IMG/VR virus record: IMGVR_UViG_3300009163_000075
Span: 1 to 40,390 of that record
Strand: one strand, 5' to 3'
DNA from: a virus
DNA length: 40,390 bases
Shown: in pieces, positions 14,890-23,586 of the stretch
Numbering within the stretch: position 1 is the stretch's first letter
How the letters are laid out: the number at the start of each line of letters is the position of its first letter
Notes under the pieces: generated by a model
Told to the model about the DNA's origin: nothing
Database searches by the model: none
The model's input: only the letters and a program-made list of their open reading frames with translations
Program-made: the position numbers and the translations under genes

Positions 14890-15134
14890 ACGACAACATC
14901 AAAGCACGGCTAACCTTTGCAGTAACGCTCATGGTCAGTGCCACCCTTTGCATCTCAGTGCTGGGCATGGTCATGGCTTTTCTACTTGGCCTATGGTCAA
15001 AAGAAGTGGACAACAGCGAAATCTTCAAACTACTGTCTCCCGCTTTCCAAACCATCATTGGCGGCTTTATTGGGTTGCTGGCGGGTGTGAAGCTTTCCCA
15101 TGACGAAGAAACCCCTCCCTGCAAAAAGGACTGA
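14886..15134 (+). CDS. Two-TM holin-like membrane protein (GTG start)
   Basis: GTG 14886 overlaps the previous TGA (14887-14889) and has GTGGGG 5 bases upstream. A start at 14778 would overlap the exported-protein gene by 112 bases and is rejected. The 82-aa product has two hydrophobic helices, about residues 9-34 (FAVTLMVSATLCISVLGMVM...) and 50-66 (FQTIIGGFIGLLAGVKL). A charged tail ends in CKKD. Size, topology and position before the endolysin fit a class II holin or holin-like protein. The family pattern also occurs in related uncultured phages. Confidence 0.7.
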   Translation: MNDNIKARLTFAVTLMVSATLCISVLGMVMAFLLGLWSKEVDNSEIFKLLSPAFQTIIGGFIGLLAGVKLSHDEETPPCKKD

Positions 15135-15135
15135 T

Positions 15136-15630
15136 ATGTTTGAACTACTAAGTGGCGGTATAGCTGGCTCCCTACTTGGGGGCTTATTTCGTTTGGCTCC
15201 AGAAGTCCTCAAGTGGGTGGACAAGAAGAACGAACGGGCGCATGAACTGGCAATGTTTAGCCAGCAGTGTCAACTACAATCCGTGCGGGGTCAGCAAAAA
15301 CTAGCTGAGATAGGTGCACAGCGCGAGGCGGCGGTGGATTCTGGAGTTATGGATGCATTTAACGCAGCGATTAATCAACAGACCGACATGGTTAAAGTTG
15401 CCGGTGGATGGGCTGCAAGTCTATCTGCTTCGGTACGCCCAGTAGCAACCTACTGGATTTTGCTATTGTGGAGCTTTGCTCACATCTGGTTTGCCTTGAC
15501 AGCGTGGATGGCGGGTTCTCCTCCAGAGGCTGTGTTTAAACTAATCATGACCGCTGACTTCGCCGCGCTGGTATCGGGTACGTTGAACTATTGGTTCCTT
15601 GATAGGACGCTGGCAAAGCGTGGGATATGA
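15136..15630 (+). CDS. Three-TM holin (GTA_holin_3TM-like)
   Basis: ATG 15136 starts 1 base after the previous stop, with AAGGA 6 bases upstream. An alternative start at 15100 lies within the previous gene. The 164-aa protein begins 'MFELLSGGIAGSLLGGLFRL', a Gly-rich amphipathic segment. A charged helix follows ('KWVDKKNERAHELAMF', 'QQKLAEIGAQREAAV'), then membrane segments near residues 101-129 (VATYWILLLWSFAHIWFAL) and 140-155. This is the layout I know from the holin family first defined in gene transfer agents. It overlaps the endolysin start by 4 bases (ATGA), consistent with coupled synthesis. Confidence 0.75.
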   Translation: MFELLSGGIAGSLLGGLFRLAPEVLKWVDKKNERAHELAMFSQQCQLQSVRGQQKLAEIGAQREAAVDSGVMDAFNAAINQQTDMVKVAGGWAASLSASVRPVATYWILLLWSFAHIWFALTAWMAGSPPEAVFKLIMTADFAALVSGTLNYWFLDRTLAKRGI

Positions 15631-16070
15631 ATCTGGACATAGCCGCAGCACTGTGTAAACAGTTTGAAGGGTTTAGGGGTAAACCCTATCTCTGCCCTGC
15701 GGGTATTCCTACGATTGGTTACGGCAGCACCTACTACGCTGATGGGCGCAAGGTGACTTTGAATGACCAGCCAATGTCTGAGCCTGATGCCTCTGTACTG
15801 CTGCTACAAGAACTACAGCACACGTATCTACCGGGCGTTTTACGAAACTGTCCTGTCCTGCTGACCGACGAGAAAAAGTGCAACGCTATTGTGGATTTCG
15901 CCTACAATTTAGGCACTGGACGTTTGCAGACTAGCACCCTCAAGCGCAAGATAAATGCACAGGACTGGGATGGCGCAAAAGAACAGCTTTTGCTCTGGAC
16001 AAAAGGTGGCGGACGAGTCTTGCCGGGATTACTCAAACGCAGAAATGCGGAATGCCGATTACTGGATTAA
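15627..16070 (+). CDS. GH24 lysozyme-type endolysin
   Basis: The 147-aa muramidase has the N-terminal triad pattern of the T4/P21 lysozyme family, E-8aa-(D/C)-5aa-T: Glu14 (FEGFRG), Cys23 (YLCPAG) and Thr29 (PTIGYGST). Cys in the middle position is an accepted variant of the triad. 'AIVDFAYNLGTG' and the C-terminal 'RVLPGLLKRRNAECRLL' are also typical of GH24. There is no signal peptide or SAR anchor, so the enzyme is cytoplasmic and needs a pore-forming holin to reach peptidoglycan. Two holin-like genes are directly upstream. It would cleave MurNAc-GlcNAc beta-1,4 bonds. Confidence 0.93.
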   Translation: MNLDIAAALCKQFEGFRGKPYLCPAGIPTIGYGSTYYADGRKVTLNDQPMSEPDASVLLLQELQHTYLPGVLRNCPVLLTDEKKCNAIVDFAYNLGTGRLQTSTLKRKINAQDWDGAKEQLLLWTKGGGRVLPGLLKRRNAECRLLD

Positions 16071-16073
16071 CGT

Positions 16074-18479
16074 ATGCCCTTACAAAAACTGACGCTCAAG
16101 CCGGGGGTTAACCGGGAAAACACTCGGTACACCAACGAGGGTGGTTGGTATGAGTCCGACAAGGTACGGTTTCGTCAAGGCACGCCCGAAAAGATAGGCG
16201 GATGGCAACGTATTTCTGCTAGTACATTTTTGGGCGTATGCCGTTCTTTGTGGAACTGGGTAACGCTCACATCTCAAAACCTGCTTGGCGTTGGCACAAA
16301 CTTAAAGTTTTACATTGAGAACGGCGGTGCGTATTACGACATCACCCCGATCCGCGCATCCTCCACAATTAATAACAACCCTTTTGTAGCCACGCTCGGT
16401 TCATCTACCGTAACAGTTACAGATACAGCGCATGGTGGAATTACAAACGACTACGTTACATTTAGCGGGGCTACGGGTTTAGGTGGAAACATTACAGCTA
16501 CCGTATTAAATGCGCAGTATCAAATAACGGTTATTAATGTTGATAGCTACACCATCAATGTTGCAGTTGCTGCAATTGCTGCGGACGTTTCAGGTTCCCC
16601 CGGTGGTGGCGCAGCCGTTGTTGCCGTTTACCAAATTAACACCGGACCGCCCTACGCCGTTCCGCTTTCTGGCTGGGGAACAAGTATTTGGGGAGCACCG
16701 CCCGTAGTATCCCCTCCTTCTACTGTTGGTACATGGGGCATTGGTAGAACAACGACGGATGCCATGCGTATCTGGAGCCAATTAAATTGGGGTCAAAATT
16801 TAGTATACGGCCCTCGTGGTGGGCCAATGTACTACTGGGATGCAACCGTAGGGTATTCAAGTACTACGATTACGATTTCCAATGCTTCTCCTTGCGTTGT
16901 TACATGCACCTTGGGGCTTGCAGATTTAACTCCTATCATGCTTGCTACAACTGGGGTGCTACCAACAGGATTAACGCCGGGGGTTACGTACTACGTTAAG
17001 TATTTGACTTCAAGTACGTTTAATTTGGCTACATCCGCCACGGCAAGTGCAACACTATCTGGTGTAGTTATTACAGGTACTGCGGGTCAATTTAGTTGTA
17101 CCGCATCAAACGTTGCTTTGGCAGTAGGCCAGTCAATAACAATTAGTGGGACATACGGTGGTACTGGGTCTATTACAGGGTATGTTAATCCGACTACGTA
17201 CTACATCATCGCCACTAACAACTCTACAACATTTACCCTATCTACTACTGCCGGTGGCTCAGGTGTTGCAACTACAGCGGGTACACCGACGGGTCTTACA
17301 TATACTTTATCAACGACTATCAACACTTCTTCTGCGGGATCAGGTACGCAGTTTATTTCCCCTCGGGGTATTTTGTTGTCTAGTCTTGCTGGGTCTGATG
17401 GCTACTGCCCGCTGTACCAAAACACATTTAACATATCTGATGCCAGCAGGTTTCTAATTGTATTTGGTACAAATGACTACGGCAGCACAACGTTTGACCC
17501 TATGCTTATCCGCTGGTCAGATCAAGAATCTTTGACTACATGGTATCCAGCAATTACTAACCAAGCAGGTAGTGTGCGTTTATCACACGGTTCTAAAATT
17601 GTTACCACCTTGCAAAGCCGCCAAGAAATTGTAGTGTGGACAGACCAGTCTTTATACTCTCTCCAGTATCTTGGCCCTCCATATGTTTGGGGTACTCAAC
17701 TCCTTGCAGATAATATATCTATCATTGGCCCTAATGCAGCAGCAATGGCTTCCGGTATCACTTATTGGATGGGTGTGGATAAGTTTTATAAATACGATGG
17801 TCGTGTACAGACTTTACGTTGTGATTTACGGCAGTTTATTTACAGCGACATAAACCTATTTCAGTCCGATCAAGTATTTGGTAGCACCAACGAAGGGTTT
17901 AATGAGGTCTGGTGGTTCTATTGTTCTTCAGGTAGCTATACTGTAGACAAGTACGTTGTGTATAACTATCTTGAAGATAACTGGTACTACGGCTCAATGG
18001 CCCGTACTGCTTGGCTGGATACCGGTTTGCGTAACTATCCGCTTGCGGCAACGTATAGCTACAACATTGTGCAGCATGAGTATGGGGTAGATGACAACGA
18101 AACGGCTACCGCCCTACCAATTGCAGCGTCAATAACATCTTCCCAGTACGACATTGGAGACGGGCACAACTTTGCTTTTGTGTACCGCATGATTCCTGAC
18201 TTAACTTTCCGTGGTTCGACTGGCGGCACAACACCCACTGTTACGATGTATCTACAAGGTTTAAACAACTCCGGCTCTGGGGTTACGCAGTCTGGTAGCG
18301 CCAACGTAGTTAATAACGGCGCGGCCCCCTCAGTCATTAACGTAGATCAATTCACGGGGCAAGTCTACATCCGGGTTCGTGGTCGGCAGATGCAGATGCA
18401 AATTACATCCAACACCCTTGGTACGCAGTGGCAGCTAGGCTCCCCGCGTATTGACATTAGACCTGACGGAAGGCGGTAA
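16074..18479 (+). CDS. Large tail structural protein, nozzle/tubular-B-like (inferred)
   Basis: The 801-aa protein has a conserved start (LKPGVNRENTRYTNEGGWYE, then 'KVRFRQGTPEKIGGW') and later blocks: 'GTNDYGSTTFDPMLIRWSDQ', 'SLYSLQYLGPPYVWG', 'YWMGVDKFYKYDGRVQTL' and 'NEVWWFYCSSGSYTVDKYVV'. The repeated strand-turn-strand pattern with 'WMGVDKFYKYDG' resembles propeller-like nozzle proteins. Two beta-rich inserts are visible: residues about 100-165 (an FCCH-like 'AHGGITNDYVTFSG') and about 265-420 (Thr/Ser-rich, two 'GVTYYVKYLTSSTFNL'-type units). The start is 3 bases after the lysozyme stop with only a weak RBS. The nozzle assignment is an inference from pattern and order. Confidence 0.6.
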   Translation: MPLQKLTLKPGVNRENTRYTNEGGWYESDKVRFRQGTPEKIGGWQRISASTFLGVCRSLWNWVTLTSQNLLGVGTNLKFYIENGGAYYDITPIRASSTINNNPFVATLGSSTVTVTDTAHGGITNDYVTFSGATGLGGNITATVLNAQYQITVINVDSYTINVAVAAIAADVSGSPGGGAAVVAVYQINTGPPYAVPLSGWGTSIWGAPPVVSPPSTVGTWGIGRTTTDAMRIWSQLNWGQNLVYGPRGGPMYYWDATVGYSSTTITISNASPCVVTCTLGLADLTPIMLATTGVLPTGLTPGVTYYVKYLTSSTFNLATSATASATLSGVVITGTAGQFSCTASNVALAVGQSITISGTYGGTGSITGYVNPTTYYIIATNNSTTFTLSTTAGGSGVATTAGTPTGLTYTLSTTINTSSAGSGTQFISPRGILLSSLAGSDGYCPLYQNTFNISDASRFLIVFGTNDYGSTTFDPMLIRWSDQESLTTWYPAITNQAGSVRLSHGSKIVTTLQSRQEIVVWTDQSLYSLQYLGPPYVWGTQLLADNISIIGPNAAAMASGITYWMGVDKFYKYDGRVQTLRCDLRQFIYSDINLFQSDQVFGSTNEGFNEVWWFYCSSGSYTVDKYVVYNYLEDNWYYGSMARTAWLDTGLRNYPLAATYSYNIVQHEYGVDDNETATALPIAASITSSQYDIGDGHNFAFVYRMIPDLTFRGSTGGTTPTVTMYLQGLNNSGSGVTQSGSANVVNNGAAPSVINVDQFTGQVYIRVRGRQMQMQITSNTLGTQWQLGSPRIDIRPDGRR

Positions 18480-18481
18480 CC

Positions 18482-18784
18482 GTGGCACAGAAAAACGTAG
18501 TAGCCCCTAAGTTGCCCGCTGCAATAGGCAATACGTATGACCCTGCGCTTATAAACCAATTAACCAACGTATTGCGGCTGTACTTTAATCAGTTGGACAA
18601 CCCCGCTCCAATGGTAGCTAGTACGCAGCGTAACGGTACAGACGTTATTGCAGGCTTGAGCTTTTTTCCTACTGGTAACACTACCGCCCCAAGCCTACCG
18701 ACAGAAGCAGATTACACCAATTTGCGGGTAGGCGATATATACTATGACACCTCGGCTAGTAACGTTTTGAAAGTAAAAACATGA
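18482..18784 (+). CDS. Small structural-module protein (GTG start)
   Basis: The start is GTG at 18482, 2 bases after the upstream stop; the AGGCGG just before it is the likely ribosome site. The 100-aa protein contains 'NTYDPALINQLTNVLRLYFN' then 'QLDNP', a likely helix, followed by 'TNLRVGDIYYDTSASNVLKV', a typical closing strand pair of phage fibre-associated proteins. The 3' end overlaps the next gene by 4 bases (ATGA). The role is unknown; the position suggests a tail-tip or internal-protein partner. Confidence 0.7.
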   Translation: MAQKNVVAPKLPAAIGNTYDPALINQLTNVLRLYFNQLDNPAPMVASTQRNGTDVIAGLSFFPTGNTTAPSLPTEADYTNLRVGDIYYDTSASNVLKVKT

Positions 18785-20907
18785 GCCTACAACTTGCTGC
18801 CAAACACTTAGCTGCGCATGGTCGCGGCCCGGACAATACGCTTGTCCACATGACCCCTAAAGAAGTAGAAAGTTTGCAAGCACTTGCTATGCGGCATGGT
18901 GGCTCCCTTACTATCAACCCTCAAACTGGGTTACCTGAAGCTGGGTTCTTGTCTTCTATTTTGCCTTTGGTAGCAGGAGTAGGTTTGGCTGCTATGGGCA
19001 TGCCTGCTGGTATGGCTGCGCTTACTGTAGGTGGCGGTACTGCTCTGGCTACTGGAGATTTAGGTAAAGGTCTAATGGCGGGTTTGGGCGCTTATGGTGG
19101 CTCTGGTTTAGCCGAGTCGCTAATTGGTTCTGGTGCAGCAGGTTTAGCCCCTGAAGCCGCTGCCGCTGCCGCTAACGCAGTACCCACAGAAACCGCAGCA
19201 CAGATTGCTTCCGTAAACCAAGCGGGATTGACAATGCCTTCTGCTGTAGAGCCATCTATTTCAGCTTCACTACCTTCCGCAAATGCGGCTGATCCGTTTA
19301 GGCTTGGGTCTAGTGTGTCACAAGAGACTTTAAAAGCTCCTGTTGGCGGCATAACTTCGCAAAGTCTAAACTACACATCTCCAATTACAACTACCCCTTC
19401 GCCTTACTCTAACGCTAGTAACGCTACCGCTGATGGTCCTATGGCAAAATATGGGCCGAGTGTTTCAGAGTCTACTTACCCTGTACAACCGCCAAGCGTT
19501 GAAAACATGACAGCAGGGCAACGCTTTGATGCGTTGAAAGCCGGTGCTACAGGGCAAAACTTGTTGAATTACGCTAAGGCTAACCCTCTGCAAACTGCTG
19601 GTATGGTGGCGGGCCCTTTGATGGCAGCTTCTGAAGATAACAACGCTCCTTCTACCCCTGTTGGAGATTCTGACCGTGGCGCAATGGCAAATGCTGGGTA
19701 TGAATTTGATCCCGGATGGGCTAACCCAACGCCCGCTCCTGACCCTTTTGGTCGGGAACAAAAGTACGGCAACCCGCGCTACGTTATCCCTAAAAAAGCT
19801 AAAGCAGCCGATGGTGGCGCAGTGCAACATTTTGACTCGGGTGGCGCGGTAGGTGGGGTTAACCAAACTCCGGCATTAAACAAGTTTTTAGAGTTACAAG
19901 CTGCAAGAGCAGCAGCGCCTACCACTGCGCCTATTGATGCTAAACAACAGTTTGCCGACTACCTTAAGGCCCAGTCAAGGCCTGTAGCTTCTACTGTTTA
20001 TGCTCCTCCAGTCATAGAACGTTTACCTACAACGCCAGCGGTTGAGCCTACTACTGCGCCAGAAGATTTTACCCAACAACACGGTGGTGGTGGTGGTGGT
20101 GGTGGCGGTAACTACGGCGGTGGTGGCGGTAACTACGGCGGTGGTTTCCCCGCTGGACTTGCTCCTGCGGCAAATTCTATTGCTCAAGCTTTAGGCGACA
20201 TGGGGCTTAATTCACTATCTCACGCACTCTCAAACGCAGCAATGAGCGGAGCAATGTCAGGTTCTGGCGCTGCTGCGGGCAGTTCTACCGGCCCTGCTGT
20301 TGGCACAGTCAACGGCGGAGAAAGTGGTGGCTGGGGTAGTCGTGATGCGGGTGGTGGTGATGGCGGTGCTGGTAGCCCCGGTGGTGGTGATGGCGGTGGC
20401 CCCGGTGGTGGTGATGGCGGTGGTGGTGGCCCCGGTGGTGGTGGCGGTGGTGATGGCGGTGGTGGTGGCCCCGGTGGTGGTGGTGGCGGTGGTGATGGCG
20501 GTGGTGGCGGTGGTGGTGGCGGTGGCGCAAAGGGCGGTTACTTAGAGCACGGTAGATTTAGTCAACACCCAAGCTACGCCTACGGCGGCGGCATTGCTGC
20601 GCTTGCTCAAGGCGGCATGTACAACCTTGGCTCCTACTCCGATGGTGGCAGGCTCTTGCGTGGCCCCGGTGACGGTGTGTCCGACTCTATTCCTGCGGTT
20701 ATTGGACGTAAACAGCCTGCGCGTTTAGCCGACGGTGAATTTGTAATACCGGCTCGTATCGTCTCTGAAATTGGTAACGGCTCCACGGAAGCTGGCGCAC
20801 GTAAGCTATACGCCATGATGGACAAGGTACAAAGTGCCCGAGGTAAAACAGTTGGTAAAGGCAGAGTTGCTAAAAACACCCGTGCTGATAGGTATTTACC
20901 CGCATGA
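18781..20907 (+). CDS. Putative internal virion/ejection protein with a polyglycine tract
   Basis: The 708-aa protein has a conserved N-terminus ('AAHGRGPDNTLVHMTPKEVE' then 'LTINPQTGLPEAGFL'). A hydrophobic Gly/Ala helix at residues about 58-115 could insert in membranes. A long Ala/Pro/Thr-rich middle and a polyglycine stretch (residues about 515-585) follow. The C-terminal domain is conserved ('GPGDGVSDSIPAVIGRKQPA', 'LADGEFVIPARIVSEIGNGS', 'ARKLYAMMDKVQ'). I recognise that C-terminal domain from large virion proteins of uncultured podovirus-like phages. Its size, membrane-active segment and position beside two other giant proteins suggest an ejectosome component. It is coupled to both neighbours by ATGA overlaps. 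Confidence 0.65.
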   Translation: MSLQLAAKHLAAHGRGPDNTLVHMTPKEVESLQALAMRHGGSLTINPQTGLPEAGFLSSILPLVAGVGLAAMGMPAGMAALTVGGGTALATGDLGKGLMAGLGAYGGSGLAESLIGSGAAGLAPEAAAAAANAVPTETAAQIASVNQAGLTMPSAVEPSISASLPSANAADPFRLGSSVSQETLKAPVGGITSQSLNYTSPITTTPSPYSNASNATADGPMAKYGPSVSESTYPVQPPSVENMTAGQRFDALKAGATGQNLLNYAKANPLQTAGMVAGPLMAASEDNNAPSTPVGDSDRGAMANAGYEFDPGWANPTPAPDPFGREQKYGNPRYVIPKKAKAADGGAVQHFDSGGAVGGVNQTPALNKFLELQAARAAAPTTAPIDAKQQFADYLKAQSRPVASTVYAPPVIERLPTTPAVEPTTAPEDFTQQHGGGGGGGGGNYGGGGGNYGGGFPAGLAPAANSIAQALGDMGLNSLSHALSNAAMSGAMSGSGAAAGSSTGPAVGTVNGGESGGWGSRDAGGGDGGAGSPGGGDGGGPGGGDGGGGGPGGGGGGDGGGGGPGGGGGGGDGGGGGGGGGGAKGGYLEHGRFSQHPSYAYGGGIAALAQGGMYNLGSYSDGGRLLRGPGDGVSDSIPAVIGRKQPARLADGEFVIPARIVSEIGNGSTEAGARKLYAMMDKVQSARGKTVGKGRVAKNTRADRYLPA
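20326..20527 (+). repeat. GGT/GGC/GAT low-complexity tract (polyglycine codons)
   Basis: About 200 bases are almost entirely GGT, GGC and GAT codons with CCC/GGC interruptions, encoding (G)n-D-(G)n-P blocks. A shorter similar tract is at 20083-20150. On the coding strand the runs of paired Gs could form two-tier G-quadruplexes. Open frames on either strand here (His-rich or Val-rich) are by-products of the repeat. Confidence 0.85.
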
Positions 20908-21365
20908 ATTACACCATTCAGCAGGAGAACTTCAAGGAAACTTATCTAGAACTTGAACCTCTGTACCGGCAGCACTACGCTGAGATGATAGAAAGACTTG
21001 CTGGGCAGGGAGTGGACTACTCTCCTTACAACCCAAGACTGCATGAGTATGGGGAATCATGTGATAAAGGTAATTTGTTAACGTTTGTGCTTAGAGGTGA
21101 TGGAGTTGCTTGTGGTTATATAAATGTGTATATTACTAATGACATGCATAACCAAGATTTAATAGCACAAGAAGATACGATATTTGTAGTAAAAGAACAC
21201 CGTAATGGTGTGGGTAAAAAACTAGTCCAATTTGGGCTTAATGAGTTGAAAAATCGCGGCGTAAAGCGATTGCTTGTTTCAGCTATGACGGATTTACGAG
21301 TAGCTAAATTATGGGGTCGGATGGGTTTCAAAGAAGTTGCTACCCAAATGATGTATACCTTTTAG
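20904..21365 (+). CDS. GNAT-family N-acetyltransferase
   Basis: The 153-aa protein has the GNAT acetyl-CoA-binding motif A, 'VVKEHRNGVGKKLVQFGLNE', with the R-x-x-G-x-G/A pyrophosphate loop (HRNGVGKK). The preceding strand carries 'DTIFV', and the C-terminal motif B region reads 'AKLWGRMGFKEVATQMMY'. The N-terminal 60 residues ('YRQHYAEMIERLAGQGVDYS') form a conserved helical cap that I recall from phage GNATs beside internal virion genes. It is translationally coupled (ATGA) to the 708-aa gene. The substrate could be a virion protein or a host target; this cannot be decided here. Confidence 0.85.
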   Translation: MNYTIQQENFKETYLELEPLYRQHYAEMIERLAGQGVDYSPYNPRLHEYGESCDKGNLLTFVLRGDGVACGYINVYITNDMHNQDLIAQEDTIFVVKEHRNGVGKKLVQFGLNELKNRGVKRLLVSAMTDLRVAKLWGRMGFKEVATQMMYTF

Positions 21366-21374
21366 GATAGAAAT

Positions 21375-23579
21375 ATGTGCAAATCTTCATCTCCATCAGC
21401 AACTACAACAAACACTAGTATGACGGAACTGCCCGAGTGGGCACGGGGTTATGCTAAAGATACGTTATTTCAGGCTTCACAATTAACTGATATCAACAAA
21501 AACCCATATAAAACTTACGACCAAAATCGTATTGCTGGGTTTTCACCGCTGCAAGAACAAGCCCAGCAGGGCGCTGCAAACATGCAGCCAAACCAAGGGA
21601 TAAATGCCGGTATGGATATGGCGGCTAGAGTAGGCGCTCAATCCTTTGCAAACGGTAACACTGCGGCTAACTTCATGTCGCCCTACATGCAAAATGTAGT
21701 GGATATCCAAAAGCGTGAGGCTGGTCGGCAATCGGCTATGCAAGGTACTCAGCAACAAGCTCAAGCTGCGCAGGCTGGTGCATTTGGCGGTGGGCGCGAT
21801 GCGATTATGCGGGCTGAACGGGAGCGCAATCTTGGTCAGCAAATGAACGATATACAGGCAACGGGTTCACAAAACGCGTACCAACAAGCGCAGCAGCAAT
21901 TTAACATGGAGAACCAGACAGGACTCCAAGCGGCTGGTCAACTTGGCGCGTTAGGGCAAGCTCAATACGGGCAGCAGATGGGTATTAACCAGCTACAGAA
22001 CCAATACGGTGGACAGCAGCAAGCACTTGCACAGCAAGGCCTAAGCCAAGGCTACCAAGACTTCTTGAACCAGCAAAACTATCCATACAAGCAATTGGGA
22101 TTTATGTCCGATATGGTTCGCGGTCTGCCTTTGGGCCAACAATCTACGGCTCAAATGTATCAAGCTCCTCCGTCAATGATGCAAAACATTGGCGCTGCGG
22201 GTATGGGCCTTTATGGCGCTAAACAACTTGGCATGTTTGCTAAAGGTGGTCAGGTAAAAGGCTATGCTGGCGGTGGTGAACTCAACCCAATGGACGACCC
22301 CAACCGCATGACTGCTGCGGTCAGCAAACTTTCAACTGAACAACTTCAACAGATTGTCCAACACCCCTCAAGTGCAGCGGAAAAACAAGCTGCACAGCTT
22401 GAGCTAGCTACCCGTGCGTCTGAAAAACAAGGACTAGCTAGTGCATACAACGCTATGCCTATGGCTGCTGGTGGCGGCATGGTTGCCTTCGGCAAAGGGG
22501 GGATTATGCATTTTGACGAGGGGGATATAGTTGAAGACCCCACTGCTCAAGCGCAACCCGACACAATGGGCAACCCAGCATTGCAAGCGCAACTAAACCC
22601 TCTACTTCTTAAAGCCGCCCAGCGAATGGGGAGCGAACAAGACTACAAAGATGACGGTGAGACTGAAGAGCAAGGTATTACCCGTGAGATGAACTTGGTA
22701 AATAAGATGGCGGGGCCTAGTTCTTACGACGAGTCAAAAGCGCAAGTAGCAGATTTAACCTCACAGGCTAAAGATGCGCTAGAACAAGGTAAAGGTATTG
22801 CCGCGCTTAGCGCAATGGGCGCAATACTTCAAGGGCCTAACTTTATGCGTGCGTTAGGTGGCGCAGGTACTGCTTTTGCCGACTCCTATAAAGGCGCATT
22901 AGCTGCTAACCAAACAGCAAAAAATTCTATTGCGCAGATGAACATTAACCTGCTTGCAGGTCAACGAGCGGAAAAACTTGGGCAGATTAAAGATGCCGCG
23001 ACTAGCTACCGCGCAGCGAAGAGTTACAGACTTGCAGCGTTTAAAGCGCAGCAAGATGCAGATGCTAAAGCGCTTATCGCCCTTTCAAAAGCCGAACGTG
23101 CTGTGCAGCCACCTAAGCCTGTAGCAGTAGCTAAACCTAAACCTGAAGAACAAGCGCAAGCTGCTTTTGCAGCGCTAGCAGCAGACCCAACTAATGTAGA
23201 AAAACAACAAACAGCAGCAGCATGGGAAAAGACGTTTGGTTTATCACGCCCAGCAGTTGCCGCAGCAAATGTGACTCAAGCAGCTACTACTGCCCGCCAA
23301 GCCCCGGTACTTGAAAAAGACTACGCTCAACTGCAAGCACAAGCAGCGGAAAAAGCAGCGCCAATTGTGGATAACTTGCTACTCCGAGATAGTGTGTATA
23401 GGCAAGCATTAGCGAAAAAAGATGCTGCTGCTCAGCAAGCGCGTAGGAAAGAGCTAATAGATGCTGAAGTTCGTACGATATTACAAGGAACTAAGGCTGC
23501 TCCTGCTGCCGCTCCTGCTCCTGCGGCTGCTCCCACAACTAGGTTAAGATTCAACAACCAAGGCCAGTTAATCCAATGA
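21375..23579 (+). CDS. Putative internal virion protein, Gln/Ala-rich helical
   Basis: The 734-aa protein has an N-terminus with 'TELPEWARGYAKDTLFQASQ'. The conserved block 'FMSPYMQNVVDIQKREAGRQ' is followed by 'QAGAFGGGRDAIMRAERERN', then extended Gln/Ala-rich helices (residues about 85-250). Gly hairpins include 'AKGGQVKGYAGGG' and 'GKGGIMHFDEGD'. The C-terminal third is again Ala/Lys/Gln-rich with heptad-like stretches and an 'APAAAPAPAAAP' linker. Such long coiled-coil, Ala/Gln-rich proteins are typical of DNA-ejection apparatus subunits. AGGATAGAAAT precedes the ATG. Confidence 0.65.
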   Translation: MCKSSSPSATTTNTSMTELPEWARGYAKDTLFQASQLTDINKNPYKTYDQNRIAGFSPLQEQAQQGAANMQPNQGINAGMDMAARVGAQSFANGNTAANFMSPYMQNVVDIQKREAGRQSAMQGTQQQAQAAQAGAFGGGRDAIMRAERERNLGQQMNDIQATGSQNAYQQAQQQFNMENQTGLQAAGQLGALGQAQYGQQMGINQLQNQYGGQQQALAQQGLSQGYQDFLNQQNYPYKQLGFMSDMVRGLPLGQQSTAQMYQAPPSMMQNIGAAGMGLYGAKQLGMFAKGGQVKGYAGGGELNPMDDPNRMTAAVSKLSTEQLQQIVQHPSSAAEKQAAQLELATRASEKQGLASAYNAMPMAAGGGMVAFGKGGIMHFDEGDIVEDPTAQAQPDTMGNPALQAQLNPLLLKAAQRMGSEQDYKDDGETEEQGITREMNLVNKMAGPSSYDESKAQVADLTSQAKDALEQGKGIAALSAMGAILQGPNFMRALGGAGTAFADSYKGALAANQTAKNSIAQMNINLLAGQRAEKLGQIKDAATSYRAAKSYRLAAFKAQQDADAKALIALSKAERAVQPPKPVAVAKPKPEEQAQAAFAALAADPTNVEKQQTAAAWEKTFGLSRPAVAAANVTQAATTARQAPVLEKDYAQLQAQAAEKAAPIVDNLLLRDSVYRQALAKKDAAAQQARRKELIDAEVRTILQGTKAAPAAAPAPAAAPTTRLRFNNQGQLIQ

Positions 23580-23586
23580 GGATGCT

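Noticed and set aside
20309-20545. His-rich antisense and Val-rich sense open frames in the glycine tract
   Set aside because: They arise mechanically from GGT/GGC repeats and have no independent start signals or family pattern.
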